Assembly: GCF_020889685.1 (NCBI RefSeq)
Contig: NZ_JACMYO010000018.1
Coordinates: 1 to 64,000, forward strand
DNA length: 64,000 nucleotides
From: Bradyrhizobium oropedii
GTDB lineage: Bacteria > Pseudomonadota > Alphaproteobacteria > Rhizobiales > Xanthobacteraceae
Direction of reading: 5' to 3'
The notes beneath the pieces were generated by a model. That model ran no database searches. It was not told the origin of the DNA and saw only the letters and a list, made by a program, of their open reading frames with translations. Positions 17,494-25,994 of the stretch are shown piece after piece. The position numbers were made by a program, and so were the translations under genes. Every line of letters starts with the position of its first letter. Position 1 is the stretch's first letter.

Positions 17494-18114
17494 TCACGTT
17501 TTCCGATGCGGATCGTATTTCGAAAGCACCTCTTTGAGGTAATCCCGGCTCTTCCATTCCGGGGCGGGCGGCTCGTAACCGGCCCGTGGAACGAATGGAT
17601 TCGCAGGCACATCCGCTGAAGCGCCCATCAGGTCCGGAACGTAGCGCGGGCAGTTTGGAAAGATTTCGCATTTCACGCGTACGACTACCTTCGCGCCGTG
17701 ATGCCCGGCAAGCGTTTCCGCGTCGTCGTGGATCGTTGCCTTGCCGCGGACGCGGGTACGAAACGTCTTGCCGTCGAGGCGTACGAACAGCAGCCCGATG
17801 TTCGGGTTGCGATGAATATTGCCGAGTGTGCGGTACATGTTGTTGCCGTCGTACTCGGGAAATTCAAGCGTATCGGGCCCGGTGATCTTCACGAAGCCCG
17901 GGTCGCCGGAACGCATCGAACAATCGACGTTGTCCTGATAGCTCGTCGCAATGAAAAAGAATCGTGTCTCCTCGATTAGCTTTCGGTCCTGTTCCCAGAA
18001 TTCGAAGTGGAGGCGATGCTTCTCGAGGCCGTCGGCGACACGACGACCGTCGAAACGGTCCTGCAACTCGCGCATTCCGTCGTGGTAGAAAGGGGCTCGG
18101 AGCAGGTCTGCCAC
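17494..18114 (-). CDS. Pyridoxamine 5'-phosphate oxidase-fold (PPOX) flavoprotein
   Basis: A 206-residue member of the PPOX-like split-barrel family. The flavin-binding strand pattern is FIATSYQDNVDCSMRSGDPGFVKITGPDTLEFPEYDGN, followed by NIHRNPNIGLLFV and KVVVRVKCEIFPNCPRYVP. These proteins bind FMN, F420 or haem and reduce varied substrates; this one is not PdxH itself. The GTG at 18114 is chosen as start because GGAGG lies 6 bases upstream. An earlier ATG would add a Cys-rich stretch with no ribosome binding site. The C-terminal tail beyond the barrel (about 40 residues) is Pro-rich and unusual. Confidence 0.82.
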   Translation of the reverse strand: MADLLRAPFYHDGMRELQDRFDGRRVADGLEKHRLHFEFWEQDRKLIEETRFFFIATSYQDNVDCSMRSGDPGFVKITGPDTLEFPEYDGNNMYRTLGNIHRNPNIGLLFVRLDGKTFRTRVRGKATIHDDAETLAGHHGAKVVVRVKCEIFPNCPRYVPDLMGASADVPANPFVPRAGYEPPAPEWKSRDYLKEVLSKYDPHRKT

Positions 18115-18220
18115 GGGAATCCTCCAGCAAGTTGGGCAATCGATTGCAAGTTTTGGCACGCCCAGAGCGTGCGGCGCAACGGCAGTAGAAATTTTCCTGC
18201 GCGCGCCGGCCGGCAGGCGG

Positions 18221-19558
18221 TTATTGCCCCCGCGCCTGCTGGTCGAACACGCTCAGCACGGCGAGCGTCATGGCCTCGACACCGGTCTTGATGGTCGGCT
18301 CCGGCACCGGCGCGAACAAGGGCGAGTGGTTGGTCGGCAATGGTGGGCCGTTGCCTTCGCGGGCCGCGGCGACACGCTCCGGCTCGTAGACACCGATATT
18401 GAAGAACATCGAGGGCACCCCGGCGTTGATGAACTCCGAATAGTCCTCGCTCGGCGTGCCCGGCGGTGAAGGCGCGAACTTGTCGCCGAACGCCGCCTTC
18501 AGCACCTTTTCCGCCGTGCCGACCACGTTGGGATCATTGATCACGGCCTTGGTCCCTTCGGCGAGGTTTATCTCGGGCTCCGGCGCATTCGACATCGCGG
18601 CGACCGCCTTTGCCGTCCGCTCGATGCCCGCCAGCATCTTGGCACGCACCTCAGGCTTGAAAGCCCGGATGGTGCCGAACAGCACCACATCGTCAGGAAT
18701 GATGTTTCCAGCGGTGCCGCCGTGAATTGAGCCGATGCTGACGACGCCAAATTCGGTCGGGTCCTTTTCGCGGCTGATCACGCTCTGGACATCGACGACA
18801 AAGCGCGCGGCCATCATCAGGGGGTCGATGGTCGCCTGTGGCACCGCACCGTGCCCGCCGCGGCCACGAAATTTGATATAGAGGCCATCGGCGCTGGATG
18901 AGCCGATCCCGACGCGATAGCGCACCGTTCCATAGGCAAACGGGGCATCGTGCAAGGCGAAGCCGAAACTCGGCTTTGGAAACCGCGTGAACAGACCATC
19001 CGCCAGCATCGCCCTGGCACCCGCCACGATTTCTTCGGCCGGCTGGGCAATGAACATCAGCGTGCCGTGCCACTGCTCCTTCAGGCCGATCAGCGTCTTC
19101 GCGGTCCCGACCCAGCTCGCCATGTGAATGTCGTGACCGCAACTATGGGCCACGAAGGTCTCGCGTCCCTGCCAGGTCGTCTTGTCGCGGCTGGCATAGG
19201 GAAGGCCGGTCTTTTCCTCCATCGGCAGCGCATCGAGCTCGGTGCGCACCATGACGACAGGACCCTCGCCGTTCCTGTAGATCGCGACCAGCCCGGTCTT
19301 GCCGACGTGCTCCGTCACCTCGAAGCCCAGCGCCCGCATTTCGGCAGCCAGCTTAGCCGCGGTCTTCTCTTCCTGAAAAGCGATCTCGGGATGGGCGTGA
19401 AGATCCTTGTAGAGCGCGTCGAGTTTCGGATAGTCGGTCGCGACGGACCTCTCGATTGTCCCCTTCAGCGCGACGACATCAAGTTCAGCATGCGCGTGGT
19501 GCGGCAGTGAGGCGCAGAGTCCGGCTGACGCAAGCAGCGTCAGAACAACCTTGGTCAT
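18221..19558 (-). CDS. Secreted M20-family amidohydrolase
   Basis: A 445-residue M20D peptidase with a signal peptide (MTKVVLTLLASAGLCASLPHHAHA, cleavage after AHA). Metal and catalytic residues appear in HSCGHDIHMA, AQPAEEIVAGA and the C-terminal SEDYSEF. The dimerisation signature is GRGGHGAVP. It probably cleaves N-acyl amino acids or short amides in the periplasm. The start is set at the ATG at 19558, 8 bases after GGAG; an ATG eight codons earlier lacks a site. Its relation to the cytoplasmic M20 protein at 15064 (similar fold and motifs) suggests a parallel import/hydrolysis theme, but no transporter is adjacent. Confidence 0.9.
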   Translation of the reverse strand: MTKVVLTLLASAGLCASLPHHAHAELDVVALKGTIERSVATDYPKLDALYKDLHAHPEIAFQEEKTAAKLAAEMRALGFEVTEHVGKTGLVAIYRNGEGPVVMVRTELDALPMEEKTGLPYASRDKTTWQGRETFVAHSCGHDIHMASWVGTAKTLIGLKEQWHGTLMFIAQPAEEIVAGARAMLADGLFTRFPKPSFGFALHDAPFAYGTVRYRVGIGSSSADGLYIKFRGRGGHGAVPQATIDPLMMAARFVVDVQSVISREKDPTEFGVVSIGSIHGGTAGNIIPDDVVLFGTIRAFKPEVRAKMLAGIERTAKAVAAMSNAPEPEINLAEGTKAVINDPNVVGTAEKVLKAAFGDKFAPSPPGTPSEDYSEFINAGVPSMFFNIGVYEPERVAAAREGNGPPLPTNHSPLFAPVPEPTIKTGVEAMTLAVLSVFDQQARGQ

Positions 19559-19701
19559 GGCATCGCTCCAAGTGAAATTCATACTGCATCCCGGGCAACC
19601 TTACATCGCCAGGCAAGGCTCGGCTGCATGATCTAAGCAGGCAAGTCGGTGCGAAACAATGACCTATCCAGAGCGTGTCCGGACGATGGCGAATCTCGGG
19701 G

Positions 19702-20472
19702 CTAGCCCGTCGTCAGCATCTGGCTGCGGATCTCCTGTGCGGTGCGGCGCAACGGCAGCAGAAACTTCTTGCGCGCGCCGGCCTCGCTGACCGTGCCGGA
19801 GATGGTGTTGACGCTGAGCGCTGCGACCACCGCGCCGGCCGGATCGCGCAACGGCACCGCAATGCCGCAGATCGCCGGGTCGAGCTCGCCGTCGACCCAC
19901 GCATAACCGTCGCTCTCGACCCGCACTAGCAATTCGCCGAGGCGCTCTGGATCGGTGACCGTGCGCGGCGTGACCTGCTTGAAGCCGCCGGTCGCGAGAT
20001 ATGTTTCACGGGTGCCAGGCGGCAGCGCTGCGAGCATGACGCGGCCGAGCGACACCAGATGCGCGGGCAGCCGGCTGCCGACACCGAGATTGGCCGAGAG
20101 GATCCGCCGCGCCGGCAGACGTAGCGCATAGACGATCTCGTCCTCGTCGAGCACCGCCATCGCGCAGGACTCACCGATCTCGTTGCGCAGGTTTTCCAGC
20201 GCGCGTTGCGCATGCGCCCAGTAGGGCAGCGCGTTGAGATAGGACAGGCCGAGCCCGAGCGCGCGCGGCCGCAGGCTGAAATAGCGTCCGTCGGAGGCGC
20301 AGTATTGCAGCGCCACCAGGGTCGCGAGGATGCGGCGCGCGGTGGCGCGATTGAGGCCCGCAGTGTCGGCCGCCTCCGCCAGCGTGTGCCGTCCCGGCGG
20401 CTTGCCCAGCGCCTCGATGATCGAGAAGCCGCGCGCGATCGCGCGCACGAAGCCGTCACTCTCTTTGCTCAT
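19702..20472 (-). CDS. IclR-family transcriptional regulator (PcaU/PobR-like)
   Basis: A 256-residue IclR protein. The N-terminal helix-turn-helix runs through FSIIEALGKPPGRHTLAEAADTAGLNRATARRILATL. The effector domain carries RRILSANLGVGSRLPAHLVSLGRVMLAALP, the pattern of the PcaU/PobR branch that senses aromatic acids. It is divergent from the MaoC operon, and the 183-base gap holds a perfect GTTCGC-N3-GCGAAC palindrome just before that operon's start. It is most likely the operon's regulator; the inducer is unknown. Confidence 0.9.
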   Translation of the reverse strand: MSKESDGFVRAIARGFSIIEALGKPPGRHTLAEAADTAGLNRATARRILATLVALQYCASDGRYFSLRPRALGLGLSYLNALPYWAHAQRALENLRNEIGESCAMAVLDEDEIVYALRLPARRILSANLGVGSRLPAHLVSLGRVMLAALPPGTRETYLATGGFKQVTPRTVTDPERLGELLVRVESDGYAWVDGELDPAICGIAVPLRDPAGAVVAALSVNTISGTVSEAGARKKFLLPLRRTAQEIRSQMLTTG

Positions 20473-20620
20473 CGCGTTTTGCTCATGGCGCCGGTTTGCG
20501 GGGGACGCTGGTTCTGCTCACGACATCGCAGGCCGCATGGCTGCCTGCATATGACGCGGCACTGCCCGCTTGTCAGGGGCTCCCGACCGCGCCAGCGTCA
20601 ATTCATCTTGCGAATGAAAT

Positions 20621-20635
20621 GTTCGCCTGGCGAAC
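20621..20635 (+). promoter_or_regulatory. Candidate IclR operator upstream of MaoC operon
   Basis: GTTCGCCTGGCGAAC is a perfect 15-base inverted repeat ending 20 bases before the ATG at 20656. A third half-site, GCGAA, lies upstream at about 20610, giving the three-half-site arrangement known for PcaU/PobR-type IclR regulators. Its position over the promoter suggests repression. Confidence 0.6.
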
Positions 20636-20655
20636 TCATAACAGGAGGATGCACG

Positions 20656-21147
20656 ATGGCGCAAGCGGAAAGTTCTGCGGCCACACCGTTCGAAACCGAT
20701 TTCTGGAAGGACGCGAAGCTGCGCAAGGTGTGGGACGACATCGTCCCCGGCGAGCCGCGCAAGACGCTGCCGTACAAGCTCACGCAAGAAGCGATCGCGC
20801 TGTACTGCCGCGCGGTCGGCGAGACCAATCCGCTCTATCTGGACGAAGCGGCCGCGAAGGCCGGACCCTATGGCGGGCTGATCGCGCCGCCCGCGATCCA
20901 TATCCTCTTGATGTTCGCCTGCACGCCGGCCGACGACTGGATGCGCTCGCCGGGCACCGTCAATGCCGGGCAGTCCTGGAGCTACAACATCCCTGCCCGT
21001 CCCGGCGACACCATCACCTTGCAGGCCCGCGCGCTCGACAAGTTCATCAAGCGCGAACGGCTGTTCGTGGTGCACGACAACGTCTTCTTCAACCAGCATG
21101 GCGACGTGATCTGCTCGGGTCGCGGCCAGACCATCCGTCCGATGTAA
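20656..21147 (+). CDS. MaoC-like hydratase-domain protein (hotdog fold), first of pair
   Basis: A 163-residue MaoC/FAS1A-type dehydratase domain. The conserved block is AIALYCRAVGETNPLYLDEAAAKAGPYGGLIAPPAIH, where AVGETNPLY is the typical substrate-side helix. AGQSWSYNIPARPGDTI lies on the central strand. These domains hydrate or dehydrate acyl-CoA-type substrates, often as two-gene heteromers. AGGAGG sits 9 bases before the ATG. It is followed 11 bases later by a second hotdog protein, so the two probably form one enzyme. Confidence 0.85.
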   Translation: MAQAESSAATPFETDFWKDAKLRKVWDDIVPGEPRKTLPYKLTQEAIALYCRAVGETNPLYLDEAAAKAGPYGGLIAPPAIHILLMFACTPADDWMRSPGTVNAGQSWSYNIPARPGDTITLQARALDKFIKRERLFVVHDNVFFNQHGDVICSGRGQTIRPM

Positions 21148-21158
21148 GGAGGATCACG

Positions 21159-21611
21159 ATGACCACAGCGAATTTCGATGCTCTCAAGGCCGGCGACAGC
21201 ATCGACGGCCCCGCATTCGCCGTCTCCCGCGAATCGATCCGCCTGTTCTGCGATGCCTCGCTCGACTACAACCCGCTGCATCTCGACGACAACTACATGA
21301 AGGGCGATTTCGGCAAGACCAATTTCGGCGGCATCATCATGCACGGCATGAACAATTTCGGCCTGATCTCGCGCATGCTGACCGACTGGGCTCTTCCTGC
21401 GGGCGCGATCCATCGGAGATTAGAGACGCGCTGGCTGAAGCCGGTGAAGCCCGGGGACACCATCCGCCCCGCCGGCACCATCAAGGCCAAGCAGACCACC
21501 GCCAACTCGCGCTGGGTGCTGGTCGACGTCGCCGTGCAGAACCAGCGCGGCGAGACGGTCGCGGCCGGTGAAGCGATGCTGGAGTTTCCGGCAAGCGCGA
21601 AGGCGGGCTAG
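21159..21611 (+). CDS. MaoC-like hydratase-domain protein, second of pair
   Basis: A 150-residue hotdog-fold protein. SRESIRLFCDASLDYNPLHLDDNYMK carries the Asp-x-x-x-x-His dyad characteristic of active MaoC (R)-hydratases (DYNPLH), and IIMHGMNNFGLISRML follows. The first gene of the pair has the more degenerate NPLYLDE version, so this one likely provides the catalytic residues; that split is inference. AAGGAGG overlaps the previous stop codon region, indicating translational coupling. The substrate is probably a CoA ester from the compound handled by the downstream GMC oxidoreductase and hydrolase. Confidence 0.87.
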   Translation: MTTANFDALKAGDSIDGPAFAVSRESIRLFCDASLDYNPLHLDDNYMKGDFGKTNFGGIIMHGMNNFGLISRMLTDWALPAGAIHRRLETRWLKPVKPGDTIRPAGTIKAKQTTANSRWVLVDVAVQNQRGETVAAGEAMLEFPASAKAG

Positions 21612-21639
21612 CGGCAATTAGCAGAACGGGCTCCACTTA

Positions 21640-21783
21640 CCTCTCCCCGCCTGCGGGGAGAGGTCGGAACGCATCGTCAGATGCGTTCCGGGTGAGGGGG
21701 AGCCTCCGCGAGCTCGCCAGTTACCGTCTACGCGGAGACAGCCCCTCACCCCAGCCCTCTCCCCGTAAGAACGGGGCGAGGGA
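21640..21783. repeat. Palindromic intergenic repeat (CCTCTCCCCGC type)
   Basis: The outer arms around cctctccccgcctgcggggagagg and ccctctccccgtaagaacgg are inverted, with an inner gaacgcatc...gatgcgttc hairpin. It is the same family as the copy translated inside imuB (7790-7916). It separates the MaoC pair from the broken MFS gene. Confidence 0.8.
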
Positions 21784-21844
21784 GTGTAGCGCCGTCGCGG
21801 CACCATCCCACTCAACAAATCAAAAGAATTACTTGGAGGTTACG

Positions 21845-22692
21845 ATGCAGGATGCGGCCCATTCGCGGCTCTATGGACGGATCGCCTGGCGCCTGATCCC
21901 GTTCCTGCTGGCGTGCTACACGGTTGCGATCATCGATCGCTTCAACATCGGTTTTGCCAAGCTGCAATTCCTGCACGATCTGAACATCGACGACGCCGTG
22001 TTCGGGCTTGCCGCCGGCATCTTCTCGGTCGGCTATGTCGCGCTCGAAGTGCCGAGCAATCTGCTGTTGGTCAAGGTCGGCGTCCGCAAGACGCTGCTGC
22101 GGATCATGGTGCTGTGGGGCACTGTGACCGTTATTTCGCGTTCTTCTGCTCGCTCAACACCATCCTGTTGTGGACGCCGACGCTGCTCAAGCGTGTTGGT
22201 GTGGCGACTACCACCGAGATCGGCTGGCTGAGCGGCGCGATCTCGGTCGCCTCGGCGATCGGCATGGTCGCGATCGGCTACAGTTCCGATCGCACGCGGG
22301 AACGGCGCTGGCACGTGGTGTGCTGCGGTCTCGTCGCAGCGGCCTGCTTCATCGCCTTGCAGGCCGCGCAGGGCAGCATCCTCCTGACCGTGACGCTGCT
22401 CGCCATCGCCTCGATCGGCATCTTCGCGATTCTCTCGCTGTTCTGGACCATTCCGAACGCGATGCTGGACGGCAGCGCTGCGGCGGGCGGTATCGCGCTG
22501 ATCAGCGCCATCGGCTCGTTCGGCGGCGCAGTGTGCCCTGCCCTGATCGGATGGATGAATGTCGCAACCGGGAGCATCTACGCACCGCTCGCCCTCGTCG
22601 GTGCCGTGCTCGGCGTCGGCATGTTGACGCTGATCGTCTGCGTTCCCCGAGCGAGACATGAGGTCACACTGGCCGAACCGAGCCGTCCCTGA
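21845..22692 (+). pseudogene. MFS transporter broken by internal deletion and frameshift
   Basis: The first about 95 codons read as the N-terminus of a metabolite:H+ symporter: RIAWRLIPFLLACYTVAIIDRFNIGFAKLQF, then VALEVPSNLLLVKVGVRKTLLRIM. Near 22130 the sense frame shifts. The second frame continues as the C-terminal half: FCSLNTILLWTPTLLKRVGV, GMVAIGYSSDRTRERRWHVV and later transmembrane segments to 22692. Family members are about 430 residues, whereas the two pieces total about 280. So about 150 codons covering several central helices are missing as well as the frame. A good ribosome site (TTGGAGG) remains before the ATG. The transporter cannot be functional. Confidence 0.85.
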
Positions 22693-22750
22693 TCATCCAG
22701 CGCACGTCCGGCATCGACGGGCCGGGCTTGTCTCGACCGGCTGCGTCTGG

Positions 22751-22795
22751 ATAGAACTCGGTTCTGACCTCATCAGAACCGAGTTCTATTTTCTT
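22751..22795 (+). terminator. Rho-independent terminator after the MFS remnant
   Basis: A perfect 17-bp stem (22751-22767 pairing with 22773-22789) with a 5-base loop cctca is followed by ttttctt. It separates the MaoC/MFS unit from the GMC oxidoreductase gene. Confidence 0.85.
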
Positions 22796-22798
22796 GTA

Positions 22799-22848
22799 TT
22801 GACGCGTTTTCTTCACGCGAACCGGGCTCCACTTCGCTCGAAAACGCT
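22799..22848. repeat. 50-bp repeat (ttgacgcgttttcttcacgc family)
   Basis: Same family as 5898-5947 (inside dnaE2) and 43810-43854. The inverted pair gcgttttc / gaaaacgc surrounds cgcgaaccggg...ccacttcgct. It sits directly behind the terminator and 42 bases before the GMC gene. Confidence 0.85.
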
Positions 22849-22890
22849 ATAGAAGGAAGCCAACAAAAGACGCTTGCCGGGAACGAGGAC

Positions 22891-24510
22891 ATGCCGCGAA
22901 GGCTCGAGGGTGATTTCGACTACATTATCGTCGGCGCAGGCACGGCCGGCTGCATCATGGCCAACCGTCTGTCGGCCGATCCGAAGAACCGCGTGCTGCT
23001 GCTGGAAGCCGGCGGCAAGGACAACTGGATCTGGTTTCACATCCCGGTCGGCTATCTGTTCGCGATCGGCAATCCGCGCTCGGACTGGATGTTCAAGACT
23101 GAGGCCGAGCCCGGCTTGAACGGCCGCGCGCTCGCCTATCCGCGCGGCAAGGTGATCGGCGGCTCGTCGGCGATCAACGCCATGATCTCGATGCGCGGCC
23201 AGGCTGCGGATTACGATCACTGGCGGCAGCTCGGCCTCACCGGCTGGAGCTACGACGACGTGCTGCCGGCGTTCAAGCGGCTGGAGGATCATTTCCTTGG
23301 GCCGAGCGAGCATCACGGTGTCGGCGGCGGCTGGCGCATCGAGGCACCGCGGCTGTCGTGGCAGATCCTCGATGCGGTCGGCGATGCCGCCGAAGAGATG
23401 GGCATCAAGCGGATTCCCGATTTCAACACCGGCGACAACGAGGGCACCAGCTACTTCCACGTCAACCAGAAGCGCGGCCGGCGCTGGTCGTCGGCGCGCG
23501 GTTTTCTGAAGCCGGTGCTGAACCGCAGCAATCTCAGGCTCGAAACCGACGTGCTGGTCGACCGCCTGATCATCGAGAGCGGCCGCGCCGCCGGCGTGCT
23601 GTTCCGCCAGGGTAATGAGGCCGTGGGGGCGCGCGCCAAGGGCGAGGTGATCCTCTGCGCTGGCTCGATCGGAACCACGCAGGTGCTGCACCGCTCCGGC
23701 ATCGGCCCGTCCGAATGGCTGTCGCCACTCGGCGTCGACATCGTCGCCGACGTGCAGGGCATCGGCCATAATCTGCAGGATCATCTGCAGCAGCGCGCGA
23801 TCTACAAGGTGTCGGGCGTGCGCACGCTGAACGAGACCTATTACAACCTGGTCCGCCGCGGCCTGATGGGCCTCGACTATGCGTTCCGCCGCCGCGGGCC
23901 GCTGACCATGGCACCGTCGCAGCTCGGCATCTTCACGCGCTCGGATGCGACGCGCTCGCGCGCCAACATCCAGTTCCATGTGCAGCCGCTGTCGCTCGAC
24001 AAGTTCGGCGATCCGCTGCATCGCTTCCCCGCGATCACCGTGAGCGCCTGCAATCTGCAGCCGACCTCGCGCGGCACCGTGCGCATCCGCTCCACCGCAC
24101 CCGACGACAAGCCGTCGATCGCGCCGAATTACCTCTCGACCGAAGACGACCGCCAGGTCGCAGCGGATGCGATCCGCACCACGCGCAAGCTGATGAAGCA
24201 GAAGGCGCTGGAGAAATATCATCCCGAGGAGTTCCTGCCCGGCCCCTCCGTCGGCGACGACGATGCCTCGCTCGCCAAGGCCGCCGGCGACATCGGCACC
24301 ACGATCTTCCATCCCGTCGGCACCGCCAAGATGGGAACGGCCAACGATCCGATGGCCGTGGTCGACGAGCGCCTGCGCTTCTACGGCCTGCACGGCCTGC
24401 GCATCGCGGATGCCTCGGTGATGCCGACCATCACCTCCGGCAACACCAACACGCCGACCGCGATGATCGCCGAGAAGGCCGCGGCGATGATTCTGCAGGA
24501 TGCGCGATAA
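22891..24510 (+). CDS. GMC-family FAD oxidoreductase (choline dehydrogenase-like)
   Basis: A 539-residue glucose-methanol-choline oxidoreductase. The N-terminal FAD-binding motif is YIIVGAGTAGCIMANRL. GMC signature 1 appears as YPRGKVIGGSSAINAMISMRG, and signature 2 as ILCAGSIGTTQVLHRSGIGP. The active-site pair is visible near the C-terminus: His in TIFHPVGTAKMG and Asn/His-side residues in TSGNTNTPTAMIAEKAA. It oxidises an alcohol to an aldehyde in the cytoplasm. The alpha/beta hydrolase gene starts 6 bases after its stop, so the two are co-transcribed. The substrate is unknown; choline is not implied. Confidence 0.93.
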   Translation: MPRRLEGDFDYIIVGAGTAGCIMANRLSADPKNRVLLLEAGGKDNWIWFHIPVGYLFAIGNPRSDWMFKTEAEPGLNGRALAYPRGKVIGGSSAINAMISMRGQAADYDHWRQLGLTGWSYDDVLPAFKRLEDHFLGPSEHHGVGGGWRIEAPRLSWQILDAVGDAAEEMGIKRIPDFNTGDNEGTSYFHVNQKRGRRWSSARGFLKPVLNRSNLRLETDVLVDRLIIESGRAAGVLFRQGNEAVGARAKGEVILCAGSIGTTQVLHRSGIGPSEWLSPLGVDIVADVQGIGHNLQDHLQQRAIYKVSGVRTLNETYYNLVRRGLMGLDYAFRRRGPLTMAPSQLGIFTRSDATRSRANIQFHVQPLSLDKFGDPLHRFPAITVSACNLQPTSRGTVRIRSTAPDDKPSIAPNYLSTEDDRQVAADAIRTTRKLMKQKALEKYHPEEFLPGPSVGDDDASLAKAAGDIGTTIFHPVGTAKMGTANDPMAVVDERLRFYGLHGLRIADASVMPTITSGNTNTPTAMIAEKAAAMILQDAR

Positions 24511-24516
24511 CAGCCA

Positions 24517-25419
24517 ATGACGCAGCCGCGGCGGATTCTCGTTGGTGATGCCGGCGCGCAGATCGCGGCGGCACGTTGGGGCGAGCCGTCATCCGGCAAA
24601 CCGCCGGCGCTGCTGCTGCACGGCACCGGCTTTGTCGCCGAGGTCTGGACCGAGGTCGCGGAAGCGCTGGCCGCCGACTACACCGTCTACGCACTCGACC
24701 GCCGCGGCCATGGCCTGAGCCACAAGCCGGCGGCCGAGCACTATCAGTTCCAGGATTTCGCCGACGATCTCTGCATGGTGGTCGAACGTCTCGACCTCCG
24801 GAACATCTACGGCATCGGTCACAGCGCCGGTGCGACCGATCTGATGCTCGCCACCAAGCTGATGCCGGACCGCTTCGCGCGGCTGTTCGTGACAGAGCCG
24901 ACCGCGATGGATCCGCGCGCGCCGCGCAGCGGCGGCTTGAGCGACATCGCGAACGGATCGGTGCAGGGCGTGCTGCGCCGCCGGGCCGAATTCGACAATG
25001 CCGACGATCTGTTCCGCCGATTGCGTGCTGCGCCGGCGTTCGCGCCGTGGACCGAGCCGTCGCTTTGGGCCTATGTCCATCATGGCTTTGCAACGCTGGA
25101 CGACGGCCGCATGCAGCTGCTTTGCACGCCCGAGATCGAGTCGGCGCTGCTGGGACCGATCTTCCAGGCGATGGAGCAGATCTACACCGGCGACACCCGT
25201 GGCAATCCGTTCCCATGGTTCTCCGAGATCGCCTGCCCGGTCCGTATCGCGACCGCCGAACAGTCATGGCCGATCTACAAGGAGATGGCCGACCGCGCCG
25301 CAGCGCTGATCCCGCATGCGAGCCGCTGGACGTTCGCAAACGTCGGTCATTGCGTCGCGCAGGAGGCGCCGGAGTTGATGGTTGCGGCGCTCAGGACATT
25401 TGCTGCGCGCGCGGACTAG
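24517..25419 (+). CDS. Alpha/beta-hydrolase fold protein
   Basis: A 300-residue serine hydrolase. The oxyanion-hole segment is LLLHGTGFVAEVW, the nucleophile elbow is GIGHSAGATDL (Ser in GHSAG), and the C-terminal His is in NVGHCVAQEAPE. RRGHGLSHKP is the usual second block of the epoxide hydrolase/esterase branch. It follows the GMC oxidoreductase gene by 6 bases and probably acts in the same catabolic step series, for example lactone or ester cleavage (inference). No signal peptide is present. Confidence 0.88.
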   Translation: MTQPRRILVGDAGAQIAAARWGEPSSGKPPALLLHGTGFVAEVWTEVAEALAADYTVYALDRRGHGLSHKPAAEHYQFQDFADDLCMVVERLDLRNIYGIGHSAGATDLMLATKLMPDRFARLFVTEPTAMDPRAPRSGGLSDIANGSVQGVLRRRAEFDNADDLFRRLRAAPAFAPWTEPSLWAYVHHGFATLDDGRMQLLCTPEIESALLGPIFQAMEQIYTGDTRGNPFPWFSEIACPVRIATAEQSWPIYKEMADRAAALIPHASRWTFANVGHCVAQEAPELMVAALRTFAARAD

Positions 25420-25464
25420 CGCGCGTTCTGATCATTTGCGCGCCAATCGCAACCGATCATCGCG

Positions 25465-25770
25465 TCATCGTTGATCGTTGAACGGTTTGGCCAGGTAGAC
25501 CGGTGCGCGCACTGGCTGGATCGTCAGCCGATAGGCGATCAAGTTGGTGCCGTCGAACGCCTCAAGCAAGTAGTCGCAAACGGGACAGTGATACTCACCC
25601 TTGGCGCCAGGTTCAGACCATAGCTCCAACCGCCGGAAGCCCGCGCCACAGCCGCGCACGTTACATCCGCTTTCCGCACGTTCGTCCTCTTGGCAGCACT
25701 CTACAGGAAGCAAAAGAATTGGTGAAACCCGGCAAGAAATGCGTCTTTCGCCTGATTGAGGCGAGACCAA
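25465..25770 (-). CDS. Small CxxC zinc-ribbon-like protein
   Basis: Up to 101 residues. The conserved part is the C-terminal 60: a first Cys cluster (CNVRGC) and a CPVC pair joined by GAGFRRLELWSEPGAKGEYH, then a hydrophobic LLEAFDGTNLIAYRLTIQP. This looks like a zinc-ribbon of the type seen in many small rhizobial hypothetical proteins. The 33 residues before the first Cys are Cys/Arg-rich and poorly protein-like, so the true start may be further in. Function is unknown. Confidence 0.6.
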   Translation of the reverse strand: MVSPQSGERRISCRVSPILLLPVECCQEDERAESGCNVRGCGAGFRRLELWSEPGAKGEYHCPVCDYLLEAFDGTNLIAYRLTIQPVRAPVYLAKPFNDQR

Positions 25771-25916
25771 ATGTCGTGGAACTCTTCAGATCATTCTAGC
25801 CAGGTTGATCCGGCAGCAAAGTGCAGATTGTGCCTGCAGGCTTGATGGAACGAGCCAACGCTTCGTTCGAACGCGCGCCCCCGCAGAGTGGCAATTTTGA
25901 GCGCGATTGCGTTCCG

Positions 25917-25930
25917 TTGATCTACGTCAA
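25917..25930 (+). promoter_or_regulatory. FixK/FNR-type box upstream of the Gly-rich secreted protein
   Basis: TTGATCTACGTCAA fits TTGA-N6-TCAA, the FixK2/FNR half-site pair of bradyrhizobia. Its centre is 71 bases before the ATG at 25995, the same spacing as the boxes at 26910 and 28651. Confidence 0.75.
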
Positions 25931-25994
25931 TCTCGCGCACCGAAATTGTCGCAGCTTCGTCGTTCGCAATTTCGTCCGTTAGGGAGGACACGCC

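Noticed and set aside
22813..24393. A 526-codon minus-strand frame
   Set aside because: It is the antisense shadow of the GMC oxidoreductase gene; its translation is rich in His, Arg and Asp and has no fold signature.
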